A stretch of DNA of 64,000 nucleotides from Jacaranda mimosifolia. Its lineage: Eukaryota; Streptophyta; Magnoliopsida; Lamiales; Bignoniaceae. Shown in pieces: positions 46,815-59,285 of this stretch (the first letter of the stretch is position 1; every line of letters begins with the position of its first letter). Below the pieces are notes generated by a model. It was not told the origin of the DNA. It saw nothing but the letters and a program-made list of their open reading frames with translations, and ran no database searches. The translations under genes and the position numbers were made by a program. The DNA lies in assembly GCA_018894105.1 (NCBI GenBank), contig CM032118.1, positions 34,266,690-34,330,689 on the forward strand. Direction: 5' to 3'.

Positions 46815-47425
46815 AAATGTAATTTTCACAACGACAAAGGTTTTTTGGTAATTACACCAAACCTCAGGAGAGGTGAATGTAAATGACCCTAAATTTTTTT
46901 AAAAAAGTTCGAATTATACATACATAAATATATATATGAATAAAAAATAAAAATTAAATGACATACTTTTAAAATTATAAATATTCAAAAAGTAAATTTT
47001 TTTTAAAAAATATTAAAACCAAAAAATATAACTCATCCTATAAAATTATAAACTTAGATAAAAAAAATTTAAAAATAAATTACAAAATTTAACAAATAAA
47101 TTAGTTACTTGATTTAGGGGGTTAAATGTAATTTTCACAACGACAAAGGTTTTTTGGTAATTACACCAAACCTCAGGAGAGGTGAATGTAAATGACCCTA
47201 ATTTTTTTTAAAAAGTTTGAATTATACATACATAAATATATATATATATATAAATGAAAAATAAAAATTAAATGACATACTTTTAAAATTACAAATATTC
47301 AAAAAGTAAATTTTTTTAAAAAAATATTAAAACCAAAAAATATAACTCATCCTATAAAATTATAAACTTAGATAAAAAAAATTTAAAATAAATTACAAAA
47401 TTTAACAAATAAATTAGTTACTTGA
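46815..47425. repeat. Tandem duplication of about 303 bp across the element's right end
   Basis: The segment beginning TTAAATGTAATTTTCACAAC at 46815 is repeated from about 47118, including the terminal CCTCAGGAGAGGTGAATG and the following Helitron flank to AGTTACTTGATT. The two units are nearly identical, so the duplication is recent and came after the element inserted. Confidence 0.85.
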
Positions 47426-48352
47426 TTCAAAGAATGAGTAAAAATATACTAAATATATGACAATTGAAAAAAATAAAAATTAAATGATAAAATTTATCAA
47501 TAATTGAAGAGAAAAATTAACTAATAAAAATGAAACAAAAATAAAAAATATTAAGAGCAATTAATGCATCTTATCTCGTAAAATTATAAAATTAAATGAA
47601 TAAAAAAAGAATTTAAAAATAAAAAAAATTAAATAACTGAATTGATAACTTAAACTAAGTAATAAACAAAAAAGATATAAAAATTTACAAATTTAATAAC
47701 AATAAAAACTAAATGATAGACTATTTATGGTTGAAAAGAAAATTATAGCATTAAATTCCAAAAAATCTCCTCCACCATGTAACATACGTAAAAAAAAAGG
47801 CTAAATAAAAAAGTGAATAGTAAAATCAAACAAACAATAAACAATTTGACAAATGAAATAAAGAGGCACACAAAGAGATGGAGGGAAAAAATGCTTGAAA
47901 ATAAAAAAGGTACACAAAGAATAGAGTGAAAAAAAATGCTAGAACTAAGAATATTAATGAAATGAGTAAATAACTTTCGAAACACTCTATATGCAGTGAT
48001 ATAGATATAAATTAGTTATTAAAAATAAGAAAAAGATTATGAAAAACTTATCAAACCATAGTGTTCAAATGATTAAGGAATCTTCCACATACTGAAAGTA
48101 GGGGTAAAAGAGATTTTATAGATAAAATACAACCATTTTTTGGTATTGGAGATGAATAAAAAATAATTTGTTCTAATCAAGAAAATGATTTTACAAATTT
48201 AGATACCTTTAAAAAGAATAAATAAATTAAATTTAATGACGTAAAAAATATTTTTAAATTTAATTAAACCTCAAAATTCTTAAAATTCATAATTTTGTCA
48301 AAATTATATAATTGTGAGTCCCACACCGTTATGCTACATATAATAGTATAGA

Positions 48353-48445
48353 TTGAATCTTCATATTATATTTCCCAAATAGTTGAAAATAAGTTGAATA
48401 ATAAAAAAAGTTGTTTAACCTTTCAAACAAATTAAGATTTAGACA

Positions 48446-48502
<57 letters not shown>

Positions 48503-48611
48503 CAAGTTCGATATATATTTTGATGGATTAAATTATGTCCATTGTTATAAACTTAAAAAATTAGTGGGTGTATTGATTTAAAGAATATATATTGTTGAAG
48601 TAATATATAAA
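48353..48611 (-). mobile_element. Outer Helitron H4, continued
   Basis: It resumes the sequence broken at 37197: CATATTATATTTCCCAAATAG, TTTTGATGGATTAAATTATG and AAATTAGTGGGTGTATT match the H5 copy at 44715-44890. It contains (AAT)n and is interrupted by LTR element C at 48612. The 5' end is not in the window. Confidence 0.7.
48447..48502. repeat. (AAT)n microsatellite
   Basis: About 18 AAT units. The paralogous position in H5 lacks them, so the array grew after the copies separated. Confidence 0.9.
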
Positions 48612-51600
48612 CGCAGTGCCCTAGCCGGGAGGTGCTTGCTTGGCCGAGGTGCCACCCACAACTGTCTATATCAAATAGAAAATAAACCATTTGAAAGCCA
48701 AACTATTTCTATTTCTACAAACAACAAACATCAATAGTTCAACTTGACACCAAAATATTATACATTACACTTAACGTTTTAAAAATCTATCTGTCATATC
48801 TATATCAATAACTCAACAGTCCACAATCTATACATCTATGCAATTATTAGGTCTATTACCTCTCGTGTTGCGTAGACTAGTCTATCCTCGTCACTCCTTC
48901 TTATTTAGGGTAAAAAACGAAAGGAAATAACATAAAAACTGAAAGTTCGAATGACTTAGTGAGTTGTTAGTAGAGGAACAACATGAGTGTATAGAGTGAT
49001 AACAACACAGTAAGTACTTAATCAACAGAGATCAATCACGATTATAGCATATATACGAGGTATTACACGAGCAAAAGAATACAACTGGCTAGATAGTTTA
49101 ATAAATAGATACTATATCAATAATAGTTTTGCAAGACCTGCTATTGTTGGTTCTCCTACTTTATCACTTCACTTTCAAAAACACAGAAAACCCTTATCCC
49201 TCCAAGTACCTGAGTAATCGACTTAGTAAAGTAATCATATATCGGGCATGGATAACTACATGCCTAACCCTGCTCAAACAATTACCTCCAACTAGTTATG
49301 AGACAGAATAATAATAATAGGATATCGGTCATAGACCAGCCACAATTGGTCCGTTCCACCTAGTCGTCTTTCAGTACTAATCCCAGGGCCTTCCCACAAG
49401 GGTATAAACAAACTTGTGTATCCACAATAATAATATGCTATGCTCGTAGCGGTGCAAATGTCCAATGTCCAATGTCCAATATACTTGTAGCGGTGCAAAT
49501 GTGGGATATACACAGTAATAATATGCCACAATAGTAGAGGTGCAAAATCCAACAATAGTACAATAAACATATCAACACACCATGATAAATAAGCAATTAA
49601 TAAGTCAATATCAAGTTTATACCAAGGTAGTAGTCATGGCGATAATAGCAAATACATTTTGAAACCCATTTTTAGTTTCCCTAACATAATTGCCAATTTC
49701 AGGTAAAACAACATATGTCATAATCAACTAAGAACCAAATTCAGTGTAAAGGGGCGATGCGTGGTAAAATTTCACAAACAATTTACTTTTTCAAAACTCG
49801 GGTGACCATGATATTCGGTTTAAGAATTCAACATCTCAAGATAGTTAGGGAATTCAAATAACAATGACTCAAGAATCACAGGCAAAGAGGAAGAGAAGTC
49901 CAAATAGACTGTCAAGAGCTACATAAAAATTGAAGATCAATGTGACATAACCGAACAACAATTTTCACCAAGAGAAGGATCAAACAATAGTGATATATTT
50001 ACTAATATATATATATATATATATAAGATAAGAATTCACATCAGACTTAATTAGCAACAGCTCAAGAATTACAGGCAAGTAGGACAGCTCAGACATATTG
50101 TCAAATCCAACACAAGAGTCGAAGAATTGCATAGAACAAACAAACAACAGCTATTGAATCTCAATACAACAGGATCAAGCAACAAGGATATAATAACAAA
50201 TACATATGTTCTTTTTCTAGCAAAGAAATCTAGTATAAACTCACATGGTGATATTAACCAGTGGCCTCCTCATAGTAAGCTCGATAGCTCCTCCACGTTA
50301 CCTAGTTATTGCAAGATATAGTATAAGAGAGTCTGAAATAATGTTAACTTAATTTTCTAGGCCATACTTAGTAGACTGATAGCTTATTTCTCTTTTATAT
50401 TTCTATTAATTATAAACTCGAATGTTAGGATATTCTAGTATTAAGTTCTTTGACTTAAGAAATACTTCTGCATTTAATCAATATGTTTATCGCTCTGTAA
50501 TACTATTCTAACTATACCCCAAATCATAATTCTAATATAGTGCATTACCATGATCCCTAATCATATAGATTGGCTGGTCTTAGCTCATCAAACCCAAGGT
50601 GTTAAAGAATTTTCATCTAACTATCTTTATGATTTTAATTTTTCCAAATTTAATCTGGTACTAAATTTATTATATATTGTGTCATGGGAAGTCCAAATTC
50701 ATGAGTTAGATCTACAGTCTTGGATTCATCAAGCCAAAGTCTCATAATTTAATTTCTATATTTCAATTAGATTAATAATTCATAACTCAATTTGAGCCAT
50801 ATCTTTTAATTTTACTTATTTAAGATTAGGTTGCGATTAATATTTTTAATTAAAGTCAAAAAAATAAATTAATTGACATCCAATTATGAAAACTTGCCCA
50901 AGTTGGTCGAATACTAATATAATCTTCAACCAACAATAGCCTAGTTAAGTCCAAATTTAAAATCTGCATCTTCTGCCTAAATCACTGCCATGCATTGCTG
51001 TCTGTACGAGCACTACTACCAGCATAATGCCTGTCTTGATGAGTTGGTTGAAACACCTCAAACAATTTATCGATCTGCCACCATCTCACTACCAATTGAG
51101 CAAAAGTCATCGCACGAGCCCTAGTGTACTGTCGTCCATCGCTCATGTCAATTCCTTTGCCACTGCCAGTTGGAACTCCAAATTGAGACCACCATTAGCT
51201 TGCCCATGTAGCTACGACAAAAATTCCGCAAGTCCCAATTGAGATTTCACCATTGGAGATGGCAAAACAATTGCCACTGCCGTTCGCGTTCGCCGTCTTC
51301 CTATTTCCCATCGGTTTCTTTGGTGTTTTCTGTCAAATCCGGTATCGTTTTGTTCGCCTTGACAAAAAGAAGTTAACCATAGTGTCAATTTCAAGTTTCT
51401 TGGCCATTTTTTGGTGATTTACAGTTGGTGTATGGTTGGGGTCGATTTTGAAAATTAAATAAAATTTCATCCTTAAATATATATATATATATATATATAG
51501 AAATATTTTCTAGCTTTTTTCAATTTGAACCCAATAGTTTTCACCGCTTTCAATTGGATCCCTGAGCTTCAAACCGCCTTTCACTTTGGTCCTTAAGTTT

Positions 51601-51904
51601 CAATTAAGTCCTCTAATTTTTGTTTCTTACACGTTGAACACTGACATTTCTTATTCTGGACAATTGAGTCGTAATTTAATTATTTTAAACCTTTTAACTT
51701 TACAACATTGACCTCTAAATTTTATACTTTTCGACAATCAAGTCCTTCTCTTATTCCCAATTAAATCTCTCAACTGTTAATACTTACCCGTAAGCCTCGA
51801 TTAAATTTTAACTCAAAATTAATTTAACCTAATTTATTGAATTCGTATTGTTTTTGCTGAAACAATAACTTTAAATTAAACAACCTAAAATCCGGGGAGT
51901 TACA
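48612..51904 (-). repeat. 3' LTR of element C (3.3 kb)
   Basis: On the minus strand it starts TGTAACTCCCCGGATTTTAG at 51904. It should end CTACA, but the last bases read GGGCACTGCG (TG at the plus-strand edge mutated to CG). The preceding purine-rich GACGGGAGAG (51905-51916) is the polypurine tract. A minisatellite lies at 49380-49570. Confidence 0.8.
49380..49570 (-). repeat. Minisatellite in LTR of element C
   Basis: Units of about 50 bp contain GCGGTGCAAATGT and ACACAGTAATAATATGCCA. A short GTCCAAT triplication (TCCAATGTCCAATGTCCAAT) lies inside. The same array is at 56060-56290 in the other LTR. Confidence 0.75.
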
Positions 51905-54900
51905 ACTCTCCCGTCTAAATAAATTATGGTCCTTAGGTTCTTATTTGAAATTTGAAAGAACTTAGAATGGCATCAAATCTATTTATTAATCCCAAAGTGA
52001 TTTTTCGGCAATCCTTCTCTAATTCGACCTTTTTCATCTATTCTCTTCTCTAATCCCAGTAATTTCTGGTTGCTATGGTTAGAGCCAAAATCTCTATTAG
52101 TTGGGATTACTTGCATAAGTCTCTTAACTTGCTTGATGCTGATTATAAATGTCTTGGATCTCATTGTATATCATGGAACGATTAGTTGCTCTAAAACCTA
52201 CAACTTAGATTCCTCGCAAGGCATCTATTTCTTCTTGTTATTGTGATTCGAATATCAGTATTTAACTGATGCACTATAATTGATTTTTTTTCCAAGAAAT
52301 TCTACTGATTAATCGAAGGTGGCTCTTTTATAGCAAGGCAACCCAAGGCAATAAATCTTATATCCCGAATGAAAAAATCCTTTTCCAATGGCTTAAATTC
52401 CTTAAGACATATGCAATCATCTTCCTATATCTAATCCTCTAGTTGGGCATCGACACATAGCACTATCTGTACATTATGTTAGGAGAATGGTAACTAACAC
52501 AAGCTAATTCTTTTTCTTGATTTGGAAGGCCCCTTCATATTCTTCTATATCTATTAAGATCATGAATTCCTCTAAGCCAGGTTAATCAGTGAATCCACTA
52601 CCTTATGAAAACCTTGAATACACCATTGGCATTAATTTAAAGGTATTTGCATTTCTGACATTGTCCCTAGCTATCTCCCATTGACTATGACGTTTAACTC
52701 GACCATATCACTCTATTTTTCTCTCATAGTGTTGTACATCCTCGGCTATATCTATCCTTCAGTTGTTACTCAAACGATAAAGTTAACATATAGTTGCATT
52801 GCTACAAGCATTCAACAACTTCAAGCATAATTATAATAAAGATCTTTCCTCGATTTTCAATATATGAGATATCCTTAACAAAATCGTTAGAAACTAACCT
52901 AATAAATCATAATACCCTATCTATCATCCTGTAAATGCTTCAAGAGCATTGATTAATCCAAATGACATTTATTCAATTCATGGCACTTATATCATAAACA
53001 TGAGGTAATTTTCAATATATCTTTTCTTTGCGTACATTGGCTCGACCTTAAATTAATTATAGACCTTTATATCAGGCCAAGTAGTTTATGCGAGGTAAGG
53101 TATCTATATCCTATGTTCAAAAAGGCTCATTCAATTCCTATCGTCATCTACAAGTCCTTATCAATGATAAATGATCTTTTCTTGATACTTAGAGAGTTCA
53201 TCACATTTTTCAATCAATGTCTTAGGTTCTAACTACTAATCCCTTCATACTTCGACGAATGAAATTCAAGAAGTCTCAGGAGGTGTTTTTCTTAAGGTCT
53301 TTTATGATACTTTTAAAGTTACAGGCGTAACCCCATTTATTAATAAAACCATAAATGCATTATTCTACTATAATCAAAGTTCTATCCTTCACCACCTTTC
53401 TTTAGAATCCATTCATGGGGTTCACATGAGAGGGTTGGCGTCGCTATCTATCTTTTCATGTACATTTTCAGCCTTGTTGTTCTCATTGTGGTATTCTATT
53501 AAGTCAGTGCGATTAATTGGCAAATGTCCGCTATGATATCATTGGTCTATGATTGCATATGGCTAACATTTTCTACTGATGTTATCTTCTGATGTATCGA
53601 GGTGTTGAGCTTGGAGGACGAACCTGGAATAGTGCAGTCTATTCTATTCAACCTAAAACATTCCTAAATAGTACTAAAGTGTTATGTTCTCGCGGAGTGT
53701 AAAACACTTGAACATGTGGTAAGATTTTATAAAATTCTAGTTAGTGCACACAATTACGTCTATACACGAGCTTGTGTACATATATAAGTTAATTTAATTC
53801 TTAAGAATACTAGAGATTTTGGTTAGATTGATTGTCTAATCAACATCAAAGTTATCACTTGTTTCAGAGGGTACGAGACACCAAGATGTATGACTTTCTA
53901 GAACTTAATTTGAATGCACAAGTTCATTTAGGCACAAGCTTTACATCAATTTTATCAGATGTATGTGTAAATGAATCCACAAAAACACTAGGACTTCCAA
54001 TCTATCTGATTGACTACTTCGATTTGTGATGAGATATGCCAACTAAGTTTGGTATATCATCTGTAAAATTATTTATCCAATCTTGTTCCACACTAATATG
54101 CCACAACAAGTCATTGTTATAGATGTATTCGTTGTACCTTTAAGTATTATTTCAATCTCTATAGCTTATGATCCTAGGCCTCCATCGTCAATGTTTGGCA
54201 AGGTTTTCTCATCCTCTGCTAGCCTATTGTCTTTATCCTGTTCATCAGTTATTTAGCTATCACGCAAACTTATTTTATCAATATTTTACCTATATTTTTA
54301 GGAATCATATTCCTTAAATTTTGCTTGTGTATGTATAGGTATAGCAATTACTTGTTTTAGAATAATAGCCTATCTGCCGTATCTAATTTCTATGCACATT
54401 TGCAGGTAAGGTTACAATTCTTGAATATATACTTGATCCCTTAGAATGATCAGGTTACATATTGATTCCTACTCCCCATTGACAAACTTTGGATCCTCAA
54501 TTTCCCGTTATGAATCATATGTTATCATAATCCCAATTCCTATTTTTTTTACGTATTCTCCTTAACATGCTAATGTCCTTCTATCTCGATATTCCTATTT
54601 AATATACCTTGAGTTTCCTATCTTTATCTGATGTTTTCCTTTTTGAATTTAGCCTTAGTCATGTCCCTCATGACTAGTGTTATACCTTTCTGCTTGAATT
54701 CCTAAGGTATCTATTATAGGTAGTCAAATTTTCTTCCCTATTCATTATCATTCTATAGTCATGCTAATCCATTCTCTGGCGCCACTAATACACTAATTCC
54801 TTCAAATAGCCACACCATCCGAGTTAGACCTATATACACGTCAAACATCTCTAATCCTAAATGCCATTCTAATTGTCAGGTTTAGCTCTATCTAAATCAC

Positions 54901-55291
54901 TCATCTTTTCGCCAGGTTAAATTCCTAAGATATATCAGTATGTTATATATCTCTCCAAACATTATCCTTCAAACCATAAAAGATCATATGCTTGATACCT
55001 TAAGAGTAATAGCCATGCATTGGTCAGCCGCTCCAATTATAACCTTTCACTCCACTCGCATAATGAATTATCCCAAAAATTCATATCCTATTCGAATTTT
55101 AATGTCAAACTTGATCTCCTCTATCTATTAATTCCATGTTCCATGGATCATTTACCGACATAGCTCAAGATTTCCTTAACCCAAGCATTCACATATTAAC
55201 CGTTCTTAATTTAAGCTCAACCTCAATAAACCCATCAATTCCAACTCTAGAAATCATTCCCATGGTTAAACCTAGGTTATTGCTAAACCTT
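51905..55291 (-). pseudogene. Internal region of element C, decayed
   Basis: I find no gag, protease, RT or integrase motif on either strand. The part next to the primer site (about 54900-55290) is homologous to the leaders of elements B and D. The remainder is unclassified. Small frames at 53832-54029 and 54940-55375 are not supported. Confidence 0.5.
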
Positions 55292-55304
55292 GGCTCTGAT
55301 ACCA
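55292..55304 (-). other. Primer-binding site of element C
   Basis: The complement reads TGGTATCAGAGCC, the tRNA-Met-type site, 4 bp from the LTR end at 55309. It fixes the minus-strand orientation of the element. Confidence 0.85.
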
Positions 55305-55308
55305 TCAC

Positions 55309-56936
55309 TGTAGCGCCCTGGTCGGGAGATGCCTGCTCGATCGAGTTGCCACTCACAGCTATCTATATCAAATAGAAAATGAACCATTCAAAAGCCAAAC
55401 TATTTCTATTTCCACAAGCAACAAACATCAATAGTTTAACTCGATACCAAAATATCATAGATCACACTTAACATTTTAAAAACCTACTTTTCATATCTAT
55501 ATCAATAACTCAATAGTTCACAAACTCTACATCTATATAGTTATTAGATCTATTACCTCTCGTGTCATGTGGACTATTCCTTATTTGGGGCAAAAAATGG
55601 AAGGAAACAACACAAAAACTATAAGTGTGAATGACTTAGTGAGTTGTTAGTAAAGGAACAACATGAGTGTACAGTGTGATAACAACACAGTAATTACTGA
55701 ATCAACAGAGGTCAATCACGATTATAACAGATATACGAGGTATTACATAGGCAAAGGAATACAACTGGCTAGATAGTTTAATAAATAGATACTATATCAA
55801 TAACACTTTCGCAAGAGTTGTTGTTGTTGGTTTTCCTATCTTCTCACTCTACCTTTGAACACACAGAAAACCTTATCCTTCCAAGTACCTTAGTAATTGA
55901 GATAGTAAAGTAATCATATATTAGGCATGGCTAGCTACATGCCTAACATTGCTCCTAGATAATTATCTCCAATTGGCTATGAGATAGGATAATAATAATA
56001 TTGTATCGGTCGTAGGCCAGCCACCATCAATCCGTTCCATCCGGTCGTCTTTTGGTACCGATCCCAGGGCCCACTCCTAAGGGTATAAACAAACATGTGT
56101 ATCCACAGTAATAAAATGCCATGCTCATACGGTGCAAATGTGGAGATACATAGTAATAATATGCTATGCTCGCAGCAGTGCGAATGTTCGATATTCACAA
56201 TGATAATATGCCATGCTCATAGCGGTGCAAATGTAGATATACACAGAAATAATATGCCATGCTCGTAGCAGTGTAAAATCCAATAGCAGTACAATAAACT
56301 ATTAATTTGCCATGATAAATAAGTAATCAATAAGTTAATATCGAGTTTATACTAAGGTAGTAGTCATAGTGATAATAGCAAATACATTTTTGAAACCTAT
56401 TTTCAGTTTTCCCAACACAATAGCCAATTTCAAGTAAACGACATATGCCATAATCAACTAGGAACCACATCCAGTGTAAAAGGGCGATGTGTGGTAAAAT
56501 TTCACAAACATTTTACTTTTTCAAAACTAAATTGAACATGATATTCAATTCAAGAATTCAACATAAAATAACAATGGCTCAAAAATCACAAGTAAAGTGG
56601 AAGAGAAGTCCAAATAGACTGTCAAGAGCCACACAAAAATTGAAGATTAATATGGCATAGACGAATGTCAATTTTCAACAAGGGAAGGATCGAATAATAT
56701 TGATATATTTACTAATATATATATATGTATATAAAAGATATAAATTAACTTCAGACTTAATTAGTAATTGCTCAAGAATTACATGCAAGCATGACAACTC
56801 AAACAGATTGTCAAATCCAACATCTGAGTTGAAGAACCGCATAGAACAAACAAACAACAACATTCGAATTTCAACACAACATGATCAAGCAACAAGGATA
56901 TAATAACAAATACAGATGTTCTTTCTCCAGTAAAGA
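55309..56936 (-). repeat. 5' LTR of element C, interrupted
   Basis: Aligns with 48612 to about 50220 (for example CTATCTATATCAAATAGAAAAT and CACAGTAATTACTGAATCAA). It breaks where element D inserts after AAAGA (56932-56936). Confidence 0.85.
56060..56290 (-). repeat. Minisatellite in 5' LTR of element C
   Basis: About four units with GTGCAAATGT and AATAATATGCCATGCTC. Confidence 0.75.
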
Positions 56937-57265
56937 TGTAACATCCCTAAAATTTGGTATTTCGAAAAATAAGGATTTAGAGTTCAAGAAATTGATTGGT
57001 TAGATTTTAGGGCTTGAAAAATAAATAAAAAGGAATTAATTGTAAAAAAATTAAAAGTTTTGGGGTTGATTTGAAATTTGAGAAAACTTGATTTTTAAGA
57101 GTCTTGAAACTTTGTGGGTCAAAATCGAATTATTTTGGGTCAAAGTGGTTAAAATAAGGCACTAACTAAATTTAGGGCTGAAGTGAAGAGTTTTAAATCT
57201 TGGAGGACTCGACTAAAAATTGGACAAAAGATTTGGGGGTTGAATTTGAATATCTGAAAGTTTCC

Positions 57266-57273
57266 TATAAATA
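57266..57273 (+). promoter_or_regulatory. LTR promoter TATA box (element D, 5' LTR)
   Basis: CCTATAAATAGCCC, repeated as CTTATAAATAGCCC at 62961 in the 3' LTR. It lies before the GC-rich start of the transcribed region. Confidence 0.65.
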
Positions 57274-58984
57274 GCCCAATTTCCATTTTCCTCCACCATT
57301 ATTCCTTTCTCTTCACCATTTACACTTCTCTCCGCCCTCACCGGTAAACTCCTCCGGCGATGCCCCAAAATTGTAAACTAACCTACCCAACCTCTTATTC
57401 TCACTCCCAGGACCTCAACTATACCACAAGCAGGTCACCTTCTCTAGCAAGACGCTGGAAAAACTAAGCTTAAAGTAAGCTCCCATCGGCGGTGATGGTC
57501 TCCAACCTCCGGCGACTGAAGTTGAAATGTGAGCTGTGGGTTTTGTAGTGCTCAGCTTGAAAAACATTTTGGTAACCTTGGATTCCAGTTTAGCGCGGTG
57601 GAGAAGAAGGAATCGAGCTAAAATCGTGAGGCGGCGAGTGGTGGTGCAGTGAATTTCAGGCGGCAATTGAGCTGTAATCTCACGAATTTTGGTAAAATTG
57701 ATGTGGGGATTATGTCTGTTGAGCTGAAAGGAGTTGAACGGTGGTGGTGTTGCTCGTTTCTGACGACTGTGCACGATGGCGCTCCGTCGGTGCTCCGGCA
57801 ACTCCAAGATAATTTCTCCAGCTCGTCGTGGCGATCATTATGGTGTTCTCGATTTGTAATTTTGGTGCTTCGATAGTCAGATTTTGGGAAAAGAGTTGGA
57901 TTGAGGATTTCATATATATATATACATATATGTTATGCCATTTTATCTCATAAATATTGTATTATGAGACATGCAGAAAAGAAATCTAATATGGGACCAG
58001 GATTCGGAACATGCATGTACTATTGTAAGTTTAGTAAACACGTAATTTTATTATCATGTGATAATATTGGGTTAATTAAGTTAATTAAGCGATTAAAACT
58101 CTAATCATGAGAAATTGAGACTTAAGTAACAATAATTGGGCTAACTAAGATAGTTGGGCTGTTGTTCTAATTTGGATATTGAGATGAGGTCAATTATATA
58201 AATAAGGACTTGACTATGCCTTTTGTTAGTACCAATATAAACCCCGTAAATATTCCCATATTAATAGCGTAATTAGCTGTAATGCAGTGATAGTACTGAT
58301 CGAACCCTAAAACTACCATATTAGATGAATAGCTGTCGATTTTAGAATATTTATATTATAACTATAATTAATAGGGTCGAATGAGGATCTTAACATGGAC
58401 CTATTCTTTTGGATTAGGTGACGAAGAAGTGGGTCCCGTGACCAGTAAGCGGTGAAAGCATATATGCGGCTAATAAGACGAGGTTCTGCCATTTTGGTCT
58501 TGATTCTATTTGTTATTGTGAAATGACCTTTGTGAAGGTTCAACGTGCTTGTGTATCGTACTTGTTCTTGTTATTGAAACTCGTAAATTGTTGAGATCTT
58601 GTTTGTCGTTTGTTGCTTATTTCGTGAACCCCTGTGAGCGTTTATTTTATTAGTTCTCGCTTCTAATATTGTTCAGTGCAATCCGTGGCCTTGTTGGCAT
58701 ACATGATTTTGAATTTATTCATAGATATTTATACGGAAAATCTATTTGGGTTGAGGGCCAATCCTAGCGGAATGCTTAGATTACTATTCTAGACTTGTAT
58801 TGTTGTATTGGGTTATTTGGTTGTGATCTTGACTTTGGGTAGTCGGGGGTTGACTGTGGCATAAAGCTTGATCAAAGGGGATCGATCCTACCGATTTGTG
58901 TGGTTGCGATCTTGCCTTCGAGAGAGGCTTGATCGGCGAGGATTGATTTTACCGATTCGTGCTGCAGTGGTTTGGCGAGTTGGC

Positions 58985-59285
58985 TACTCATCGAGGGGAT
59001 ATAAGGGGGCAGGCCATTTCATGATTTTACCAAGGTGATATAAGGGGGCGGGTTGTTACACGGTCGTATCGTTTATACAAGATCAAGGTGATATAAGGGG
59101 TAAGGCCGTTTTACGATCGTATCATCTATAAAAGTGTCGAGGCGAAATAAGGGGGCAGGCCATTTCATGGTCGTGTTGTTTATATAGTATCAAGGGGATA
59201 TAATGGGGAAAGCTATTTTACGGTCGAATCATTTATACACAATCGAGAAATATAAAGGAGAAGGCCGTTACACGGTCGTACATGT
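58985..59285 (+). repeat. Minisatellite in LTR of element D
   Basis: About six units of 45-55 bp with GATATAAGGGGGCAGGCC, then TTTCATGGTCGTATCGTTTA. It occupies the same relative LTR position as the unrelated arrays in elements B and C. Confidence 0.75.

Larger units (their letters stand above)
44978..46890. mobile_element. Non-autonomous Mutator-like DNA element
   Basis: The left end GGGTGAATTACATTCATATT continues to CCCTGAGGTTTGGCGTAATTA. The reverse complement of the right end reads AGGGTCATTTACATTCACCT then CTCCTGAGGTTTGGTGTAATTA. This gives about 40 bp of imperfect terminal inverted repeat. AT-rich flanks TAATATTTT and AAATTTTTT could be an eroded 8-9 bp target duplication. The interior holds a TG microsatellite, a GC-rich patch (45636-45775) and a 191-bp tandem repeat, but no transposase. 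The superfamily is inferred from TIR length and target size. Confidence 0.65.
37198..48352 (-). mobile_element. Nested Helitron H5 (interrupted)
   Basis: Read on the minus strand, it starts A|TCTATACTATTATATGTAGC at 48352. It ends with CGTACATAGCACGGGGGTAATG and TTAG (eroded CTAG) at 37198, followed by T. The host site is A37197|T48353, as Helitrons require. The sequence joined across it (AAATACAA then TTGAATCTT) matches the uninterrupted paralogous stretch near 44705-44716. Its own interior is cut by an LTR element (37941-44511) and by a Mutator-like element (44978-46890). Without these it resembles the inner unit 1345-3609, with a single 5' end. Confidence 0.8.
48612..56936 (-). mobile_element. 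Large-LTR retrotransposon C (minus strand, runs out of window)
   Basis: The left (3') LTR is 48612-51904 and the internal region 51905-55308. A primer site lies on the minus strand at 55292-55304 (TGGTATCAGAGCC). The right (5') LTR begins at 55309 (complement of CGCTACA) and is cut at 56936 by element D. Its remainder must lie beyond base 64000. The internal 3.4 kb has no frame of note and looks decayed; its leader is homologous to those of elements B and D. It inserted into Helitron H4 (flank ATAAA). Confidence 0.85.

Noticed and set aside
51905..55291. Possible pol in element C
   Set aside because: I looked for RT, integrase and zinc-knuckle motifs on the minus strand and saw none; only leader homology is supported.
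57415..57807. 130-residue minus-strand frame
   Set aside because: It lies in the GC-rich transcribed part of LTR D, is not conserved in frame in the 3' LTR copy, and has no domain.
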